Of a DNA stretch of 64,000 nt, positions 1 to 9,685 are shown in pieces. The stretch spans positions 2,728,001 through 2,792,000 of the forward strand of contig CAVSKO010000003.1 of the NCBI GenBank assembly GCA_963728545.1, given 5' to 3'. Under the pieces are notes generated by a model. It was not told where the DNA came from and searched no databases. It was given only the letters and a program-made list of their open reading frames with translations. This DNA comes from DASUNP01 sp963728545 (GTDB lineage Bacteria > Acidobacteriota > Blastocatellia > UBA7656). How positions within the stretch are numbered: position 1 is the first letter of the stretch; the number at the start of each line of letters is the position of its first letter. The translations under genes and the position numbers were made by a program.

Positions 1-339
1 ATCACAGCCGAGTGAGTCCAGCGCCCGCGCCGCCGCATCCGTCCAATCAGGCTCTATGCGGACATCGTCATCCGTAGTCAATATAATCTGCCCGCGCGAT
101 GCGCGAATCCCCGCGTTGAGGGCGGCCGAGCGGCCCTGCTCTGCCTCAAAGATATATCTCAGGTCTGAGGGAAACTCTCGCGCAGCATCCGATACAACTT
201 CTCTGGTATTGTCGCGCGAGTTGTTGTCAACGACTACCACCTCCCATTCGCCCGATGGAGATAGGCGAGCTATACTGCGCAAGGTCTCCCGAAGGTCGTC
301 TGCGCGGTTGTAGGTGGCAATGATTATGGAGAATTTCAT
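1..339 (-). CDS. GT2 family glycosyltransferase, N-terminal part (runs off window)
   Basis: The reading frame starts at the ATG at 337-339 and stays open to the window edge, giving 113 codons. The start reads MKFSIIIATYNRADDL, the nucleotide-binding beta strand of GT-A fold family 2 enzymes. About 90 residues on is TTDDDVRIEPDW, which holds the metal-binding acidic motif. It would transfer a sugar from a nucleotide donor at the cytoplasmic face of the membrane. It is the last visible gene of the minus-strand EPS locus and lies about 190 bases downstream of the beta-helix gene. The C-terminal half and acceptor specificity cannot be seen. Confidence 0.85.
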   Translation of the reverse strand, partial: MKFSIIIATYNRADDLRETLRSIARLSPSGEWEVVVVDNNSRDNTREVVSDAAREFPSDLRYIFEAEQGRSAALNAGIRASRGQIILTTDDDVRIEPDWTDAAARALDSLGCD

Positions 340-529
340 CTTCCTCGACCCCGGTTTAATGAGACAGTCAGTCGAAGCACATAGAGCGGATTACATATAA
401 AAATGATGGTTTCATAAATAGTGAGAAAAGAGGCGTGCAGCACACAGATACGCAACAGCCCCTGCCCCCTTTTTCAAATACTCTTAATTGTCAGGGATTT
501 GCAATTTTTGCTCAGGCCCTTTGGTTAGA
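340..529. other. Intergenic spacer between GT2 and beta-helix gene
   Basis: This is a 190-base AT-richer spacer between two minus-strand genes. I see no convincing terminator, repeat or RNA structure in it. Confidence 0.5.
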
Positions 530-2458
530 TCACCTATCGGCAGGAGCGCCATTTCTGGCCGCTTCAATCGCATCCAGGTCTGCGCCGACATCTTTGCGCT
601 TGACCCCGGCTCGCTTGTACGGGCTGGTATCGGCAAGGCGATAATTCCCCGCCGCGAGGTCTATAAAACCCACTTCCTCAAGCGAGCGGGGGAAGAAGTT
701 TTTCTTTGGATAAATCGCGCTCTGTCCGCCTACAATCGCATTTTTCTTGAATACACTTTCGGGCAAGTATCTTTGGATCGAGACATTCCCGCTCTGTGAG
801 TTATCTCCGACCACTCCGTATTCGTTATTGCGCATTAGATTGTTGATAAAGACGAAAGCAGGGTTAGGCTTGCCATAAGCGGTGATGATGTTGCCGGTGT
901 GGATTACCGTATTGTTGGCCACCGAGACATCCGCGCTATCCGTGATTTGAAGGAACCGGCCATTGCTTCCCCATTGCGTCCCTCCTATGTCGTCAAAGAG
1001 ATTGTTTTTAATCTCTATACGCTTTGTTTTGTCGCTCGGGTGAATGTCGTCTTGTCCGAGAATGTTGACGCCCCCCGCCGAGTGGCGAACCACGTTGTTT
1101 GTGAATTGAATGTCTTCGGTCACAGACCAGGGGGCTGTGCCATCCTGGTTGCGCACGGTGAAGAGTATCGCAAACCCGCTTTGCGCATCGACCCAGTTGT
1201 TTTCAAATAGATTGCCGTCAATTGTGACGCGGCGGGCGTTCTTAAGCTCGAACAGGTTTTTGACCGACCAGCGCGTCGCGTTATTCGGCGGAACAGAGCC
1301 ATCAGCTTCACCTGTAACATTGCCGATGTCCGTAAATGAACTCGACGTCACATCCGTGTGGACCCAGTTTCTCGACTCCCGGTCAGGCGGGTCACTGGTC
1401 CGGTAGACTCGATACACGGTCGCGTGCTCGACCGTCTCCCAGCCGAGGCTGATAGAGTTCAGCCCGACATCAGGCGTGACGGCAATCTCATCAGACGCCC
1501 TTGAAGTGGCGACCGTACCGTACCCGGCCCGCGCGCGCGCAGTTATTCTGTAGTAGTAAGTAGTCCCCGCCGGAAGATTGCCGTCTATCGAGTGGCTCGC
1601 AGCAGAGGTGATGCCTGCGGGACGGGCAAGTATGCCCTCCCGCCAGGAGAGCGGCTTCGAGCAGTCGTTGCGACGGAATTCGATATCTTCGGGAACGAGG
1701 TCAGGTATTTTCGGATCGGCCCCCCCGAACAGGACGTTCTCGCCCGCAGCCTCCAGATAGTTATTGATAATCTTAAACGGACCCGGCCCGTTCCAGCCGC
1801 AGATCGCCTGCGTGTCGAACCCTATCCCGTGTATGTCGGAGAGGTATGAATTGATTATGTCCGTGCTCGCGCTGTTAAGCGCAAGGGCGCGCGAGACGTC
1901 CGCGAGAGGATGGCCGTGAATATAACAGCGATCAATCACTATGTTGCTCGGTAAAAGCTCCCTCTCTTTTTCATCCCCATCGCCGAGCCTCACGATTCCG
2001 TAGTTGAGCATCACTTCCGGGGCAATGGTGAATTCAATCCCGATCAAACGATAATGGTGTGCGCGCGGGCTTGTTCTAAGCGCGGGCTGCGCGTCCGGGC
2101 TGACAAGCTTCGGCATGAAAGCGGAATGAGCAGGGGTGACGCGCGCGTCCGGCGGAAGAGTTTCATCCGAGGCGGAGGACCGTATCGTGATCCAGTCGTT
2201 GGAACCGTTTGTACTCTTAGCGGGGAGGATAAAATTCCCGACCAGGGTGGCGCCCGCTTCTATGGTTATGACATCACCCGGCCTGGCCCGGTCAAGCGCC
2301 GCCTGAAAATCTTCGCTCGTCGCGACGTTGAGCGACTGTGCGGCAGGTGATTTAGTTGTGACTGTAGCTCTGTTTGTATTCGAATCAACGGCGGCTGACA
2401 AAAGCAGTATTATAACGATTGAGATTACCGTCGCAAAAAGGCTTCTAAGGATTCCCAT
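530..2458 (-). CDS. Secreted right-handed beta-helix protein with an inserted FN3-like domain
   Basis: This is a 642-residue protein with an N-terminal membrane or signal segment (about residues 7-24). A pectate-lyase-like parallel beta-helix follows, rich in short N-N-x-hydrophobic turns such as IINNYLE and VSVANNTVIH. It is paralogous to the proteins at 20025-21671 and 28505-31576, sharing CGWNGPGPFKI, WSVKNLFELKNA and NNWVDAQSG. Between KPLSW (residue about 271) and RWSVKN (about 396) it carries roughly 110 extra residues absent from the paralogs. That insert has fibronectin-III-like features (GTTYYYRITARA, ATVYRVYRTSD). The family context suggests polysaccharide binding, lysis or epimerisation outside the cytoplasm. 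The actual activity is unknown. Confidence 0.75.
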   Translation of the reverse strand: MGILRSLFATVISIVIILLLSAAVDSNTNRATVTTKSPAAQSLNVATSEDFQAALDRARPGDVITIEAGATLVGNFILPAKSTNGSNDWITIRSSASDETLPPDARVTPAHSAFMPKLVSPDAQPALRTSPRAHHYRLIGIEFTIAPEVMLNYGIVRLGDGDEKERELLPSNIVIDRCYIHGHPLADVSRALALNSASTDIINSYLSDIHGIGFDTQAICGWNGPGPFKIINNYLEAAGENVLFGGADPKIPDLVPEDIEFRRNDCSKPLSWREGILARPAGITSAASHSIDGNLPAGTTYYYRITARARAGYGTVATSRASDEIAVTPDVGLNSISLGWETVEHATVYRVYRTSDPPDRESRNWVHTDVTSSSFTDIGNVTGEADGSVPPNNATRWSVKNLFELKNARRVTIDGNLFENNWVDAQSGFAILFTVRNQDGTAPWSVTEDIQFTNNVVRHSAGGVNILGQDDIHPSDKTKRIEIKNNLFDDIGGTQWGSNGRFLQITDSADVSVANNTVIHTGNIITAYGKPNPAFVFINNLMRNNEYGVVGDNSQSGNVSIQRYLPESVFKKNAIVGGQSAIYPKKNFFPRSLEEVGFIDLAAGNYRLADTSPYKRAGVKRKDVGADLDAIEAARNGAPADR

Positions 2459-2543
2459 TGCTTCTCCCGATGTTCAGTTCGTAGTTGCGGACACTACACA
2501 ATACTCGCGAGTTCACTCGATTGCCAGCGCAAAGCATCTTTTC

Positions 2544-3734
2544 TCAAAAGGGCGTCGCGGCAGCCTTCTCCGCCTTCGCCTGTCGATGCTTTGCCGGCGA
2601 TTGTTTGCCGGCCGTTTCGTAATAGAGGTCGATCCATTGGCTTTTAACCGCAGCCCATTCGTATTTCTTACATTCTTCGCGCGCCCGCGCGGCAACCTTT
2701 AAAGCAAGTCTCTCGTCGCCGAGCAACATCAGCGCGCGTTCTGCCATGGCTTCGTGATCATTACGCTCGACGAGCAACCCCGTCACCCGGTCTGTGACGA
2801 TGTAAGGGATGCCGCCCGCGTCCGTGGTAACGACGGGCAGCCCGGAGGCGAACGCTTCAAGGATTGAGCCGGGCATGTTGTCTATGTCGGGAGAGTTCAG
2901 ATATATGTCTGCCTCGTCGTAAAGCCTGTGTATCTTTTCCGGCGCGCTGCGCCCGACGAATTCGACTCCGCGCAGTTGAAGCTTGCAGGCAAGTTCTTTG
3001 AGCGCGTCCTGCCGGCTGCCGTTTCCTGCGACTATCAATCGAGCATCGGGCACTCGACTTTGAATTATTGCAAAGGCGCGAAGGATGCAGGCGACGTTAT
3101 AGAGTGGCTCAAGATTTCTGTTGGATAAGAATACCGGGCGCAGGGGGGTTCGAGTTCGAAATTTGAAGCTGTCGGTGTCAACGAAATTGAAGATAGAGTG
3201 GGCGCTTAAACCGAACCTCCCGAACACTTCGACCAGGTAACCCGACGGAACGGCTATTCGATCAACCAGGCGGATGGTCGGGAGCGCAGTCCTGCGCCAA
3301 CGCTGTAAATGGTCCGCCGCCTCGCCGCTTCGATAGTTAAGAATGACCTTCTTACGATAAAGCTTTGCGACAATTATCGCGGGAGTCGGCGCGAGGACGA
3401 AAGAGGTGTAAGAGGCAGAAAAGACGTGAATGACATCGTATTTTCGCACGCGCGCTAACAGCAACGCCCAGTAAAGCAACGATGTCACAACGGTGCGAAT
3501 GTATTTGAATGATTGCAGCCGCCTGAGCACGCCAGGCAGCCTCGGGTTGACGGGCAAGAAAGAGACTTCGACTGCCGACTGTTCGCGCAGCCGGGCCAAC
3601 AAGCGGGAAGCCTGGACGGCCTGCCCTCCCAGGATGTCGAGCGAGGGGGCGACGATCAGCACGCGCAAAGGGGTAGAGTTTTTCTCTGTGTAAGCTCTGT
3701 GTTCTCTGCGTCTCTGCGGTGAATCTTTTTGCAT
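2544..3734 (-). CDS. GT4 family glycosyltransferase
   Basis: This 396-residue GT-B fold transferase has an N-terminal LRVLIVAPSLDILGGQAVQ donor/acceptor domain and a C-terminal GT4 signature, NMPGSILEAFASGLPVVTTD, containing the E-x7-E motif. It probably adds one sugar of the EPS repeat unit at the inner membrane. The ATG at 3734 follows the upstream stop after five bases. However, the first 22 residues are encoded by a copy of the dispersed CAGAG-type repeat (3684-3729) and do not resemble the family. Homology begins at residue 23, where an in-frame TTG (3668) is an alternative start. It is transcribed with the next GT4 gene upstream. Confidence 0.85.
   Translation of the reverse strand: MQKDSPQRRREHRAYTEKNSTPLRVLIVAPSLDILGGQAVQASRLLARLREQSAVEVSFLPVNPRLPGVLRRLQSFKYIRTVVTSLLYWALLLARVRKYDVIHVFSASYTSFVLAPTPAIIVAKLYRKKVILNYRSGEAADHLQRWRRTALPTIRLVDRIAVPSGYLVEVFGRFGLSAHSIFNFVDTDSFKFRTRTPLRPVFLSNRNLEPLYNVACILRAFAIIQSRVPDARLIVAGNGSRQDALKELACKLQLRGVEFVGRSAPEKIHRLYDEADIYLNSPDIDNMPGSILEAFASGLPVVTTDAGGIPYIVTDRVTGLLVERNDHEAMAERALMLLGDERLALKVAARAREECKKYEWAAVKSQWIDLYYETAGKQSPAKHRQAKAEKAAATPF
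3684..3729 (-). repeat. Dispersed CAGAG-type repeat, copy 1
   Basis: On the minus strand this reads TTCACCGCAGAGACGCAGAG followed by more CACAGAG-like units. The same motif recurs at 4964-5006, 46170-46263 and 51033-51158. Here it lies inside the first codons of the GT4 gene and supplies the start region. Confidence 0.75.
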
Positions 3735-3739
3735 TACCT

Positions 3740-4921
3740 TTATTCCAGCGCCACGCTCTTCACCCGTTGCGGCTGGCGGCTTCGGGCAGGCGCGAGCAAT
3801 TCGTCATAAAGATTCTCTGTCCTCTCAAGCTGCGCGCGGCATGAGAATTCTTGCTCGACCCGCGCTCGCCCGCGCTCGCCCATCGCGCGCGCAAGGTCAG
3901 GCTGGCTGAGCAATTCGACTATACGCGAGGCCATAGCCGTCGGGTCGCCGGGCGGCACTATGAACCCCGTCTCTTTGTCAATTGCCGCTTCACGCGCCCC
4001 GCCCACATCCGTCACGACGACCGGACGCGCCGCAGCCATGTATTCGAGTATAGAGTTTGAAAACCCTTCGGCTTTCGAACTCAAGACGCACACGTCAGAC
4101 GCGGCGAGCAACTCGGCCACCCGTCCCACGCGGCCTATGAAAAAGGTTTCTCGCTCAAGCCCCAGCTCTTTCGCCAACCCGCGCATCCCGGCGGTCAATT
4201 CGCCCTCGCCTGCGATGATGAACCGCGCGCCGGGCCGGGCGGCGTGCACGCGGGCGGCGGCGCGCAAAAATGTCGGATGGTCTTTTACCGGATGGCGCAA
4301 GTTCGCAACGATGGTGACGAATTGCAACTCGTCGTTGCAAGGGAGTCCGAACGAAGCCAACGTCTCGCCCCGCTTTGAACCGGACGATGGTTTGATTCGA
4401 GCCAGGTCCAGTCCGTTATAGACCGTGAATATCTTTTCAGAGTTTACTCCCTCTTTGACGAGTTGATCCCGTACGGCTTCGGCATTCGCGACGATCTTGT
4501 GCGCGAGGCGATAGGCCAGGCGCTCTACGAACTTCTGCTTTTCAGTTCGCCAGCCTGTAGTCTCCCGCCGCGATGCAATGCGAACAGGCACGCGCGCAAT
4601 CGCGCCCGCCGTCAGGCCGAAGACGTTGGTATAGAAATCATGCGTGTGAAGGGCATCTATACCTTCCCTGCGTAAGAAAGTGGCGAACCGTCGAAGTTGC
4701 GTGGCCATATTGCGGTCATAAAAACTCGTAAGCCTGTATTCGGGAATTTCACCAAGCTCCAGCCGTTGAGCTTCGTCCAATAAAATGCCGCTCAGGTCCA
4801 GGCAAGCGAGCCTCACCTCGTATCGCCCGCTCTCTTTGAGCAATCGAGCGAGCTGAACTGCCTGGCGCTCGGAACCGCCCTGATTAAAACTGCTGACGAG
4901 TTGTAATACTTTTCTTTTCAA
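3740..4921 (-). CDS. GT4 family glycosyltransferase
   Basis: This 393-residue GT-B fold enzyme starts MKRKVLQLVSSFNQGGSERQ, the typical GT4 opening with its GGSERQ loop. The C-terminal donor-binding domain carries AEGFSNSILEYMAAARPVVV with the E-x7-E pair. Its role is to add a sugar to the lipid-linked EPS precursor in the cytoplasm. Only five bases separate its stop from the next GT4 start, so the two are probably cotranscribed. The upstream gene is the AsnB-type amidotransferase, 42 bases away across a repeat. Confidence 0.9.
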   Translation of the reverse strand: MKRKVLQLVSSFNQGGSERQAVQLARLLKESGRYEVRLACLDLSGILLDEAQRLELGEIPEYRLTSFYDRNMATQLRRFATFLRREGIDALHTHDFYTNVFGLTAGAIARVPVRIASRRETTGWRTEKQKFVERLAYRLAHKIVANAEAVRDQLVKEGVNSEKIFTVYNGLDLARIKPSSGSKRGETLASFGLPCNDELQFVTIVANLRHPVKDHPTFLRAAARVHAARPGARFIIAGEGELTAGMRGLAKELGLERETFFIGRVGRVAELLAASDVCVLSSKAEGFSNSILEYMAAARPVVVTDVGGAREAAIDKETGFIVPPGDPTAMASRIVELLSQPDLARAMGERGRARVEQEFSCRAQLERTENLYDELLAPARSRQPQRVKSVALE

Positions 4922-4963
4922 AATCGTTTTGTTTCCCTAAAAGGCTCGCCTTCCTTGTTCTCC

Positions 4964-5006
4964 TCACCGCCGCAGAGCCGCAGAGGACACAGAGCGGGCG
5001 CAGAGG
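4964..5006 (-). repeat. Dispersed CAGAG-type repeat, copy 2 (forms the end of asnB)
   Basis: The plus strand reads TCACCGCCGCAGAGCCGCAG and continues through AGAGCGGGCGCAGAG. On the coding minus strand it encodes the last 13 or so residues (LCARSVSSAALRR) and the TGA stop of the AsnB gene, so an inserted repeat appears to have replaced that gene's natural C-terminus. Confidence 0.75.
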
Positions 5007-6866
5007 TCTATTGCAAGTTCCCGCTCATTCCTTAACCAGCATTCGAGCACGAAAGCGTACCAGAGTTGATTCGGGGCCGCGCCCTGCCCGGCAGATATAT
5101 TCAATTGTTCAAGGACGGCGTTCGAACGCAGGTAGCCTTCGCGGTCGAGCAACGAGTCTCGAAACGTCTCTTCGACTACGGGTCGCCACCGCCCCGCCAT
5201 CCACCGCCCCACGGGGATGCCGAAGCCGCGCTTTCGACCGCGCGCAACGCGCGAGCCGATCTTTCGTCGGGCCAGCTCGCGCAGGATTGCCTTTAACCGC
5301 CCCCCGTTCAGCCGCACATCGAAAGGAAGGCTGGCCGCGAACTCCCAGAGCTTTTGGTCGAGAAACGGCGAACGGGCCTCGACCGAGTGATGCATAGTAG
5401 CGCCATCAACCTTCGGCAGATACTCTCCCGTGAATCGGACGTTACGATCATACGCTAAGAACTCCGTCAGTAACCGCCTGGCCGAATCTAACGAGCTGGG
5501 CATCGAGTGTTGAGAAAGGGTTGCGCCCCGGAGCCTGTCGCCGAGCATGCCCGTGTCCCTGTACATCGCCAGCCCATAGCGCGCGCGAGTGACTGCCCCC
5601 AATCCTCCTGTCGTGTAATCGATGAATGAACGTATGCGCCGCATGGGGCCGGCGGCGGGTGCTTTATCGCGGAGCGCGAGCCACCACCTGCCGCTTATTC
5701 CGGGGAGCGCTCGCGCCACCTTTTCCGCCGCCCAAAAATGGCGGTGCTCAGGATACCCTAAGAATACGTCGTCGCCGCCGTCGCCTGTTAAAAGCACCCT
5801 GGCCGAAGGCGCCACCGCGCGCGATACGTTGAGCATGCCGAGCGCGGACGAGCAAGCGAATGGCTCGCCATAAGCCGATACAAGCTCGTTAACGTCGGGG
5901 GCGTCTGTCGCCGACAAGGCTATGACGCGGTGAGACAAGCCGAGCGCGCGCGCCGTGGCAGTCGCGTCGAGAGTCTCATCCAGCGGATCGCCCGGCGTGC
6001 CGACAGTGTAAGCCGTGATCTCTGCCCCGAGACGCGCAACCGCCCAGCAGACGAGACTTGAGTCGACGCCGCCGCTCAGCAGCGCGCCGACTGGAACGTC
6101 AGCGTGCAGTCGCAATCTTACGGCTTCAAGAAAGATTCGCTCGGTTCTCTTCGACCGCTTCATCAAAAGATGGCGACCTGGACTCGTCAACCGGGGGCGT
6201 CGACCAGTACTCTCGCGTGCTGAGATGGCCTTGCGACCATTCAAGGATGGTCGCCGCAGGTACTTTTTTGACCCCCTTGTAAATGGAACGCTCGTCGGTG
6301 ATGAAACCGAATTCCAGGTACTCCGTGACGGCCTGATCGTCTATCTCTACGGCAAAGCCTGCAACGCGCAAAGCTCGCGCCGTCGAAGCAAACGCTATGG
6401 AGTCGCCTCGCGCGACGTAAAGAAGCGGCTTGACGCCGAGCCTGTCGCGAACAAGAAAAAATCTTCCGAGGCGGTCGTCCCACAACGCGAAAGCAAACAT
6501 CCCTCGCATACGCGACACGAGGCGGTCGATGCCCCATTCTTTGTAGCCGTGAACCAGAACTTCAGTGTCCGTATCGCTTACGAAGTTATAACCAAGCCCT
6601 ATCAACTCGACCCGCAAATCAAGAAAGTTGTAAACCTCGCCGTTGAAGACCACGCCACAGGCGCCGTCGGGCGAAAGCATTGGCTGTCTTCCCGCGTCAC
6701 TCAGGTCAATGATGGCGAGCCTGCGATGGCCCAGCACAGCGTCATTCCAAACTTCGATCCCTTCGCCGTCAGGCCCGCGCCGCGCGATGGAATCGGTCAT
6801 CTTACGAACAGCCGTCACCGCCTCGGGGATGTTCTTTGTTCCTATCACTCCTGCGATTCCACACAT
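4964..6866 (-). CDS. asnB: AsnB-type glutamine amidotransferase 1, frameshifted in this sequence
   Basis: This class II glutamine amidotransferase / asparagine-synthetase homologue is about 633 residues if restored. The N-terminal glutaminase domain starts MCGIAG with the catalytic Cys2 (6864-6866) and includes RRGPDGEG. The synthetase domain has the PP-loop SGGVDSS and LTGDGGDDVFLGYPEH. The frame breaks at 6143-6149, where minus-strand GAGAACC would restore VEETERIFLEA if one A were removed. In EPS loci such enzymes commonly amidate uronic acid sugars rather than make asparagine. The start codon overlaps the DUF362 stop (TGATG), implying coupled translation. It is probably intact in the organism, with the break being a sequence error. 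The C-terminal end comes from a repeat. Confidence 0.85.
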
Positions 6867-8263
6867 CAGATGTTCCTCGAATTGCCTTCTGCGGAGCCGG
6901 CAGCCGCCCGCCATCCTGCGGGATAGATGACGGCCGGAGTATCCCTTGATGTCAAGATATGTTCTGCATTGCCCGCGCCCAAGTCGCCTAACACTGTCAC
7001 GTCGCCCGGCGTGTAGGAGGTTATAGGCCACCTGAAATCGGCGAAGGCTTCTCGCACTATACTTATTCGCGCCGGGTCGTAGCCGAGCAAGCGCGCCCCT
7101 ATCCAATCTACGGCCGCTGCATTTGTTCCCATAAAGAGCAATCCGAGCGGCAGAGGCTCAGGCCGCAAGGGTCCGTCTCCCTGTCCCGCAACGACCGCAT
7201 CAACTATGTGAAAGACGCGGCGTCGGGGTACTTCTGCAAGCGTCGCATCCGGCTGCCCATACAGAAGGATTCGATTAAGGTCCAGCCCCGTACGCCAGAC
7301 CGTGTCGTTGCCCGCCCAGGAGCCTTCGACGCCAAGCTCATCTCCCGAGCGAATCGATATGCGTTCCAGGTTGACTGCGACTTCGCGCCAGAGACGGCCT
7401 GCTACAAAAGAGGCCGTCTGGTTCTGACGATCGAGCGAGTATTCAAGCGCGCGCTTCACAAAGCTCGCGCCGGGATAGCAGTCCCCGCCCGCCGCCGACC
7501 CGCCCGCGCGGTGGTGCGGCAGAAACTCTTTATTGCCGTTTATGCCTATCAGGTTTTTTAGCGCGCATGTGACGCCCGCCTTTTTGTGCGTCTTGAGTTT
7601 AGGGAGGTTTATGATTACGTCCGCCTCCATCACGTCTTTAGCCACCAGGTACTGGTGCCGTCCCGGCGCGTGAGTCTTAGCCATCAAGCGCGGGTCGTAG
7701 CACGTTACTCGAAAAGAAGCCTTGCCATCAGTGATTGGCTCAAGCAGGCTTTCGCGGCCCAGATCGAACAGGACGAAGCGGTCTTCGTCCTGTAGATTCT
7801 CCGAAGCTACTCGCACCCCGTCTACAAAGACGCAAGTAGTCCGCCGGAAATCATGTATGCCTTTGAAGCGCGGCTCAACACTTTCCAGATCGGCGGCCCA
7901 TTCGCCCAGACCCGTCGCCGACAACAGCCGGTCGAAGTCGCATCCCTGGACCGGCGCATCGCCCACCATGACCTGCGACGCTCCGGCCTGAAGCGCGGAG
8001 ATTACGGTCGCGCGAATAATCGAGGGGTGAGTGATTAGCGGCTCTATTCCCCACGGCCCCTGGTTTTCGTGCATAACGAAATTGGGCTTTATCAAGACGC
8101 GCGCGCCCGCAGGTATCGCTCCTGCTAACGGGCCTCTTCCGTCTTCTGCCAATCCCAGCTCGGTCGCGCCGCGCTTGATCGCATCCTGTGCCGTCGCTTC
8201 CGAGTAAACCGGTTCAGCCAATCTTGTAATCGCGACGCGCGCATCTTTAGCAGTACAATTCAT
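6866..8263 (-). CDS. DUF362 domain-containing protein
   Basis: This protein of about 465 residues was recognised as DUF362 by PAGARVLIKPNFV, GDAPVQGCDFDRL, ADVIINLPKLKTHKKAGVT and a C-terminal DAVVAGQGDGPL segment. Members often occur beside iron-sulfur or radical chemistry and in polysaccharide clusters, but no reaction is established for this group. I place the start at the ATG at 8263 because it overlaps the upstream stop as ATGA and removes 16 atypical N-terminal residues. Its stop overlaps the AsnB start, so the PaaK-like, DUF362 and AsnB genes form a tightly coupled trio that may carry out one modification step. Confidence 0.8.
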   Translation of the reverse strand: MNCTAKDARVAITRLAEPVYSEATAQDAIKRGATELGLAEDGRGPLAGAIPAGARVLIKPNFVMHENQGPWGIEPLITHPSIIRATVISALQAGASQVMVGDAPVQGCDFDRLLSATGLGEWAADLESVEPRFKGIHDFRRTTCVFVDGVRVASENLQDEDRFVLFDLGRESLLEPITDGKASFRVTCYDPRLMAKTHAPGRHQYLVAKDVMEADVIINLPKLKTHKKAGVTCALKNLIGINGNKEFLPHHRAGGSAAGGDCYPGASFVKRALEYSLDRQNQTASFVAGRLWREVAVNLERISIRSGDELGVEGSWAGNDTVWRTGLDLNRILLYGQPDATLAEVPRRRVFHIVDAVVAGQGDGPLRPEPLPLGLLFMGTNAAAVDWIGARLLGYDPARISIVREAFADFRWPITSYTPGDVTVLGDLGAGNAEHILTSRDTPAVIYPAGWRAAAGSAEGNSRNI

Positions 8264-9654
8264 GCAGACTTCCTGAACGAGATCGCGACCTCGCTGACGA
8301 CCGGACGCCACTTGTTGGCGCGGGTTCGCGGTATCTCATCGACCAGTTGTGTAGTTATATTCAGCCCGGGCAGATTTGCCTGGACCGTCGCCATAATCTT
8401 GCGGCGGCTGTGCTCTCCGAATCCGTCCCTGGGCACGATCTTTATTTCAATCGAAAAATCTTTTCGCTGCGTGAACATATACTCGCGCACAGGGTAGTCT
8501 TTCATCATGTGAGGAATCTGCAACCCTGTGATCCAACGTCCATCGGGAAGCCAGATGCGGTCCGTGTCGCGACCTATGACTTCGTGTAAGACAAAAGCGG
8601 GGTGCCCTGGCCTCGCGTCTTCCGAGAAGCGGCCCAGGTCGCCCACGCGGTAGCGGAGCATCGGCATGCCGTCGGCGTGCAGCTTCGTGATGAGTATGCT
8701 CGATTCACTCTCGTCAGTCTCCGGTTCTACTAAGACGTTTGACCAATCAACTTCATAATCAAGCGTACGCGCCGGGTCTGTCTGAAAAGCGATTAAGCCG
8801 ACATCGCGCCCGCCATAACGCTCGTAAACGGGACGGCCGAAAGCCCTCTCGATTATCTCGCGGTGAGCGGGCAGGAGCTTCTCCGCCCCTGTAACAAAAC
8901 AGCGCGTGGGATAGCTCGGACGATAGCCCCGCTCAAGCACGTGCTCGGCCAGGTGCCAGACCGCGCTCGCGTAAGCGACGAATGCGGCGGGACGCCACCG
9001 CTCGAACTCCAGGTGATAGCTCTCCAGAACATCCGGAGAGAGCCTCAAGCTATCGAACCATCTGCTGTTTGTTTCGAAAGCGTGATAACGCTCAAGCCAG
9101 CTATCACTGGCTCGCGGGTCGAGGTGATGCCCCCACAACAGCGCGGTCCCGGTTCCCGTCGCCGCATTGATGCGCCTCATGAAATATTCGCTCCCGCTCT
9201 CTTTCCACCCCATCTCTTCGGGACCAATCCATACGTCCGTAGGCATGCCGGTAGAGCCGCCTGTCGAATCTTTTTTAAGCTCGCTTGTCGGCACTGAGCG
9301 CGCAAGAAGTCTTGCGCCTTCTTCGCGGACCTGGTCTCGCTCAAGCACGGGCAGCCGCCCGAAATCTTCAAACGTGAAATCCGCGTAAGGGTCAAAGCCA
9401 ATGCGGTCGAAGAGGTCTCTATAATACTCGGTCTCGCCGTATGATCTGCGCAAGGTAAACCGCAACTGTTCAAGCACCCACTCGCGCTTTTGCTCCGGGC
9501 TCCACGCCGCTGTCGCGTGACGAAATTTCAACCCGCGCCGAACGGCCATAGCCGTAGCGCGCCTGGAGGGGCGCGCGATGCGTTGTAGCTGCCAGAGCGG
9601 CAGCAGCACGTTGCGCGATAAGAACTGGTGAGCGTGGTGTTTTAATCTTCGCAT
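8260..9654 (-). CDS. PaaK/CapK-like adenylate-forming enzyme
   Basis: This enzyme of about 464 residues belongs to the phenylacetate-CoA ligase / coenzyme F390 synthetase family. The phosphate-binding loop is DSTGGSTGMPT. Later family motifs are YASAVWHLAEHVLERG, FVTGAEKLLP, YERYGGRDVG and MLRYRVGDLGRF. It activates a carboxylate as an acyl-AMP. CapK-type relatives sit in capsule clusters with unproven roles, possibly activating an acid for transfer to a sugar. I chose the ATG at 9654 (MRRLKHH) rather than 9714, because the longer start overlaps the preceding gene by 29 bases. Its stop overlaps the DUF362 start by four bases. Confidence 0.85.
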   Translation of the reverse strand: MRRLKHHAHQFLSRNVLLPLWQLQRIARPSRRATAMAVRRGLKFRHATAAWSPEQKREWVLEQLRFTLRRSYGETEYYRDLFDRIGFDPYADFTFEDFGRLPVLERDQVREEGARLLARSVPTSELKKDSTGGSTGMPTDVWIGPEEMGWKESGSEYFMRRINAATGTGTALLWGHHLDPRASDSWLERYHAFETNSRWFDSLRLSPDVLESYHLEFERWRPAAFVAYASAVWHLAEHVLERGYRPSYPTRCFVTGAEKLLPAHREIIERAFGRPVYERYGGRDVGLIAFQTDPARTLDYEVDWSNVLVEPETDESESSILITKLHADGMPMLRYRVGDLGRFSEDARPGHPAFVLHEVIGRDTDRIWLPDGRWITGLQIPHMMKDYPVREYMFTQRKDFSIEIKIVPRDGFGEHSRRKIMATVQANLPGLNITTQLVDEIPRTRANKWRPVVSEVAISFRKSA

Positions 9655-9685
9655 GTTCTGCCTCACTGCTGTGCTCGATAAGCGA

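Noticed and set aside
6143..6149. Programmed ribosomal frameshifting at GAGAACC
   Set aside because: The motif is not a slippery sequence, no structure follows, and the same insertion appears in unrelated genes where homologues need no shift.
6015..6926. 303-residue plus-strand frame across AsnB1
   Set aside because: It is antisense to the conserved amidotransferase and has no motifs.
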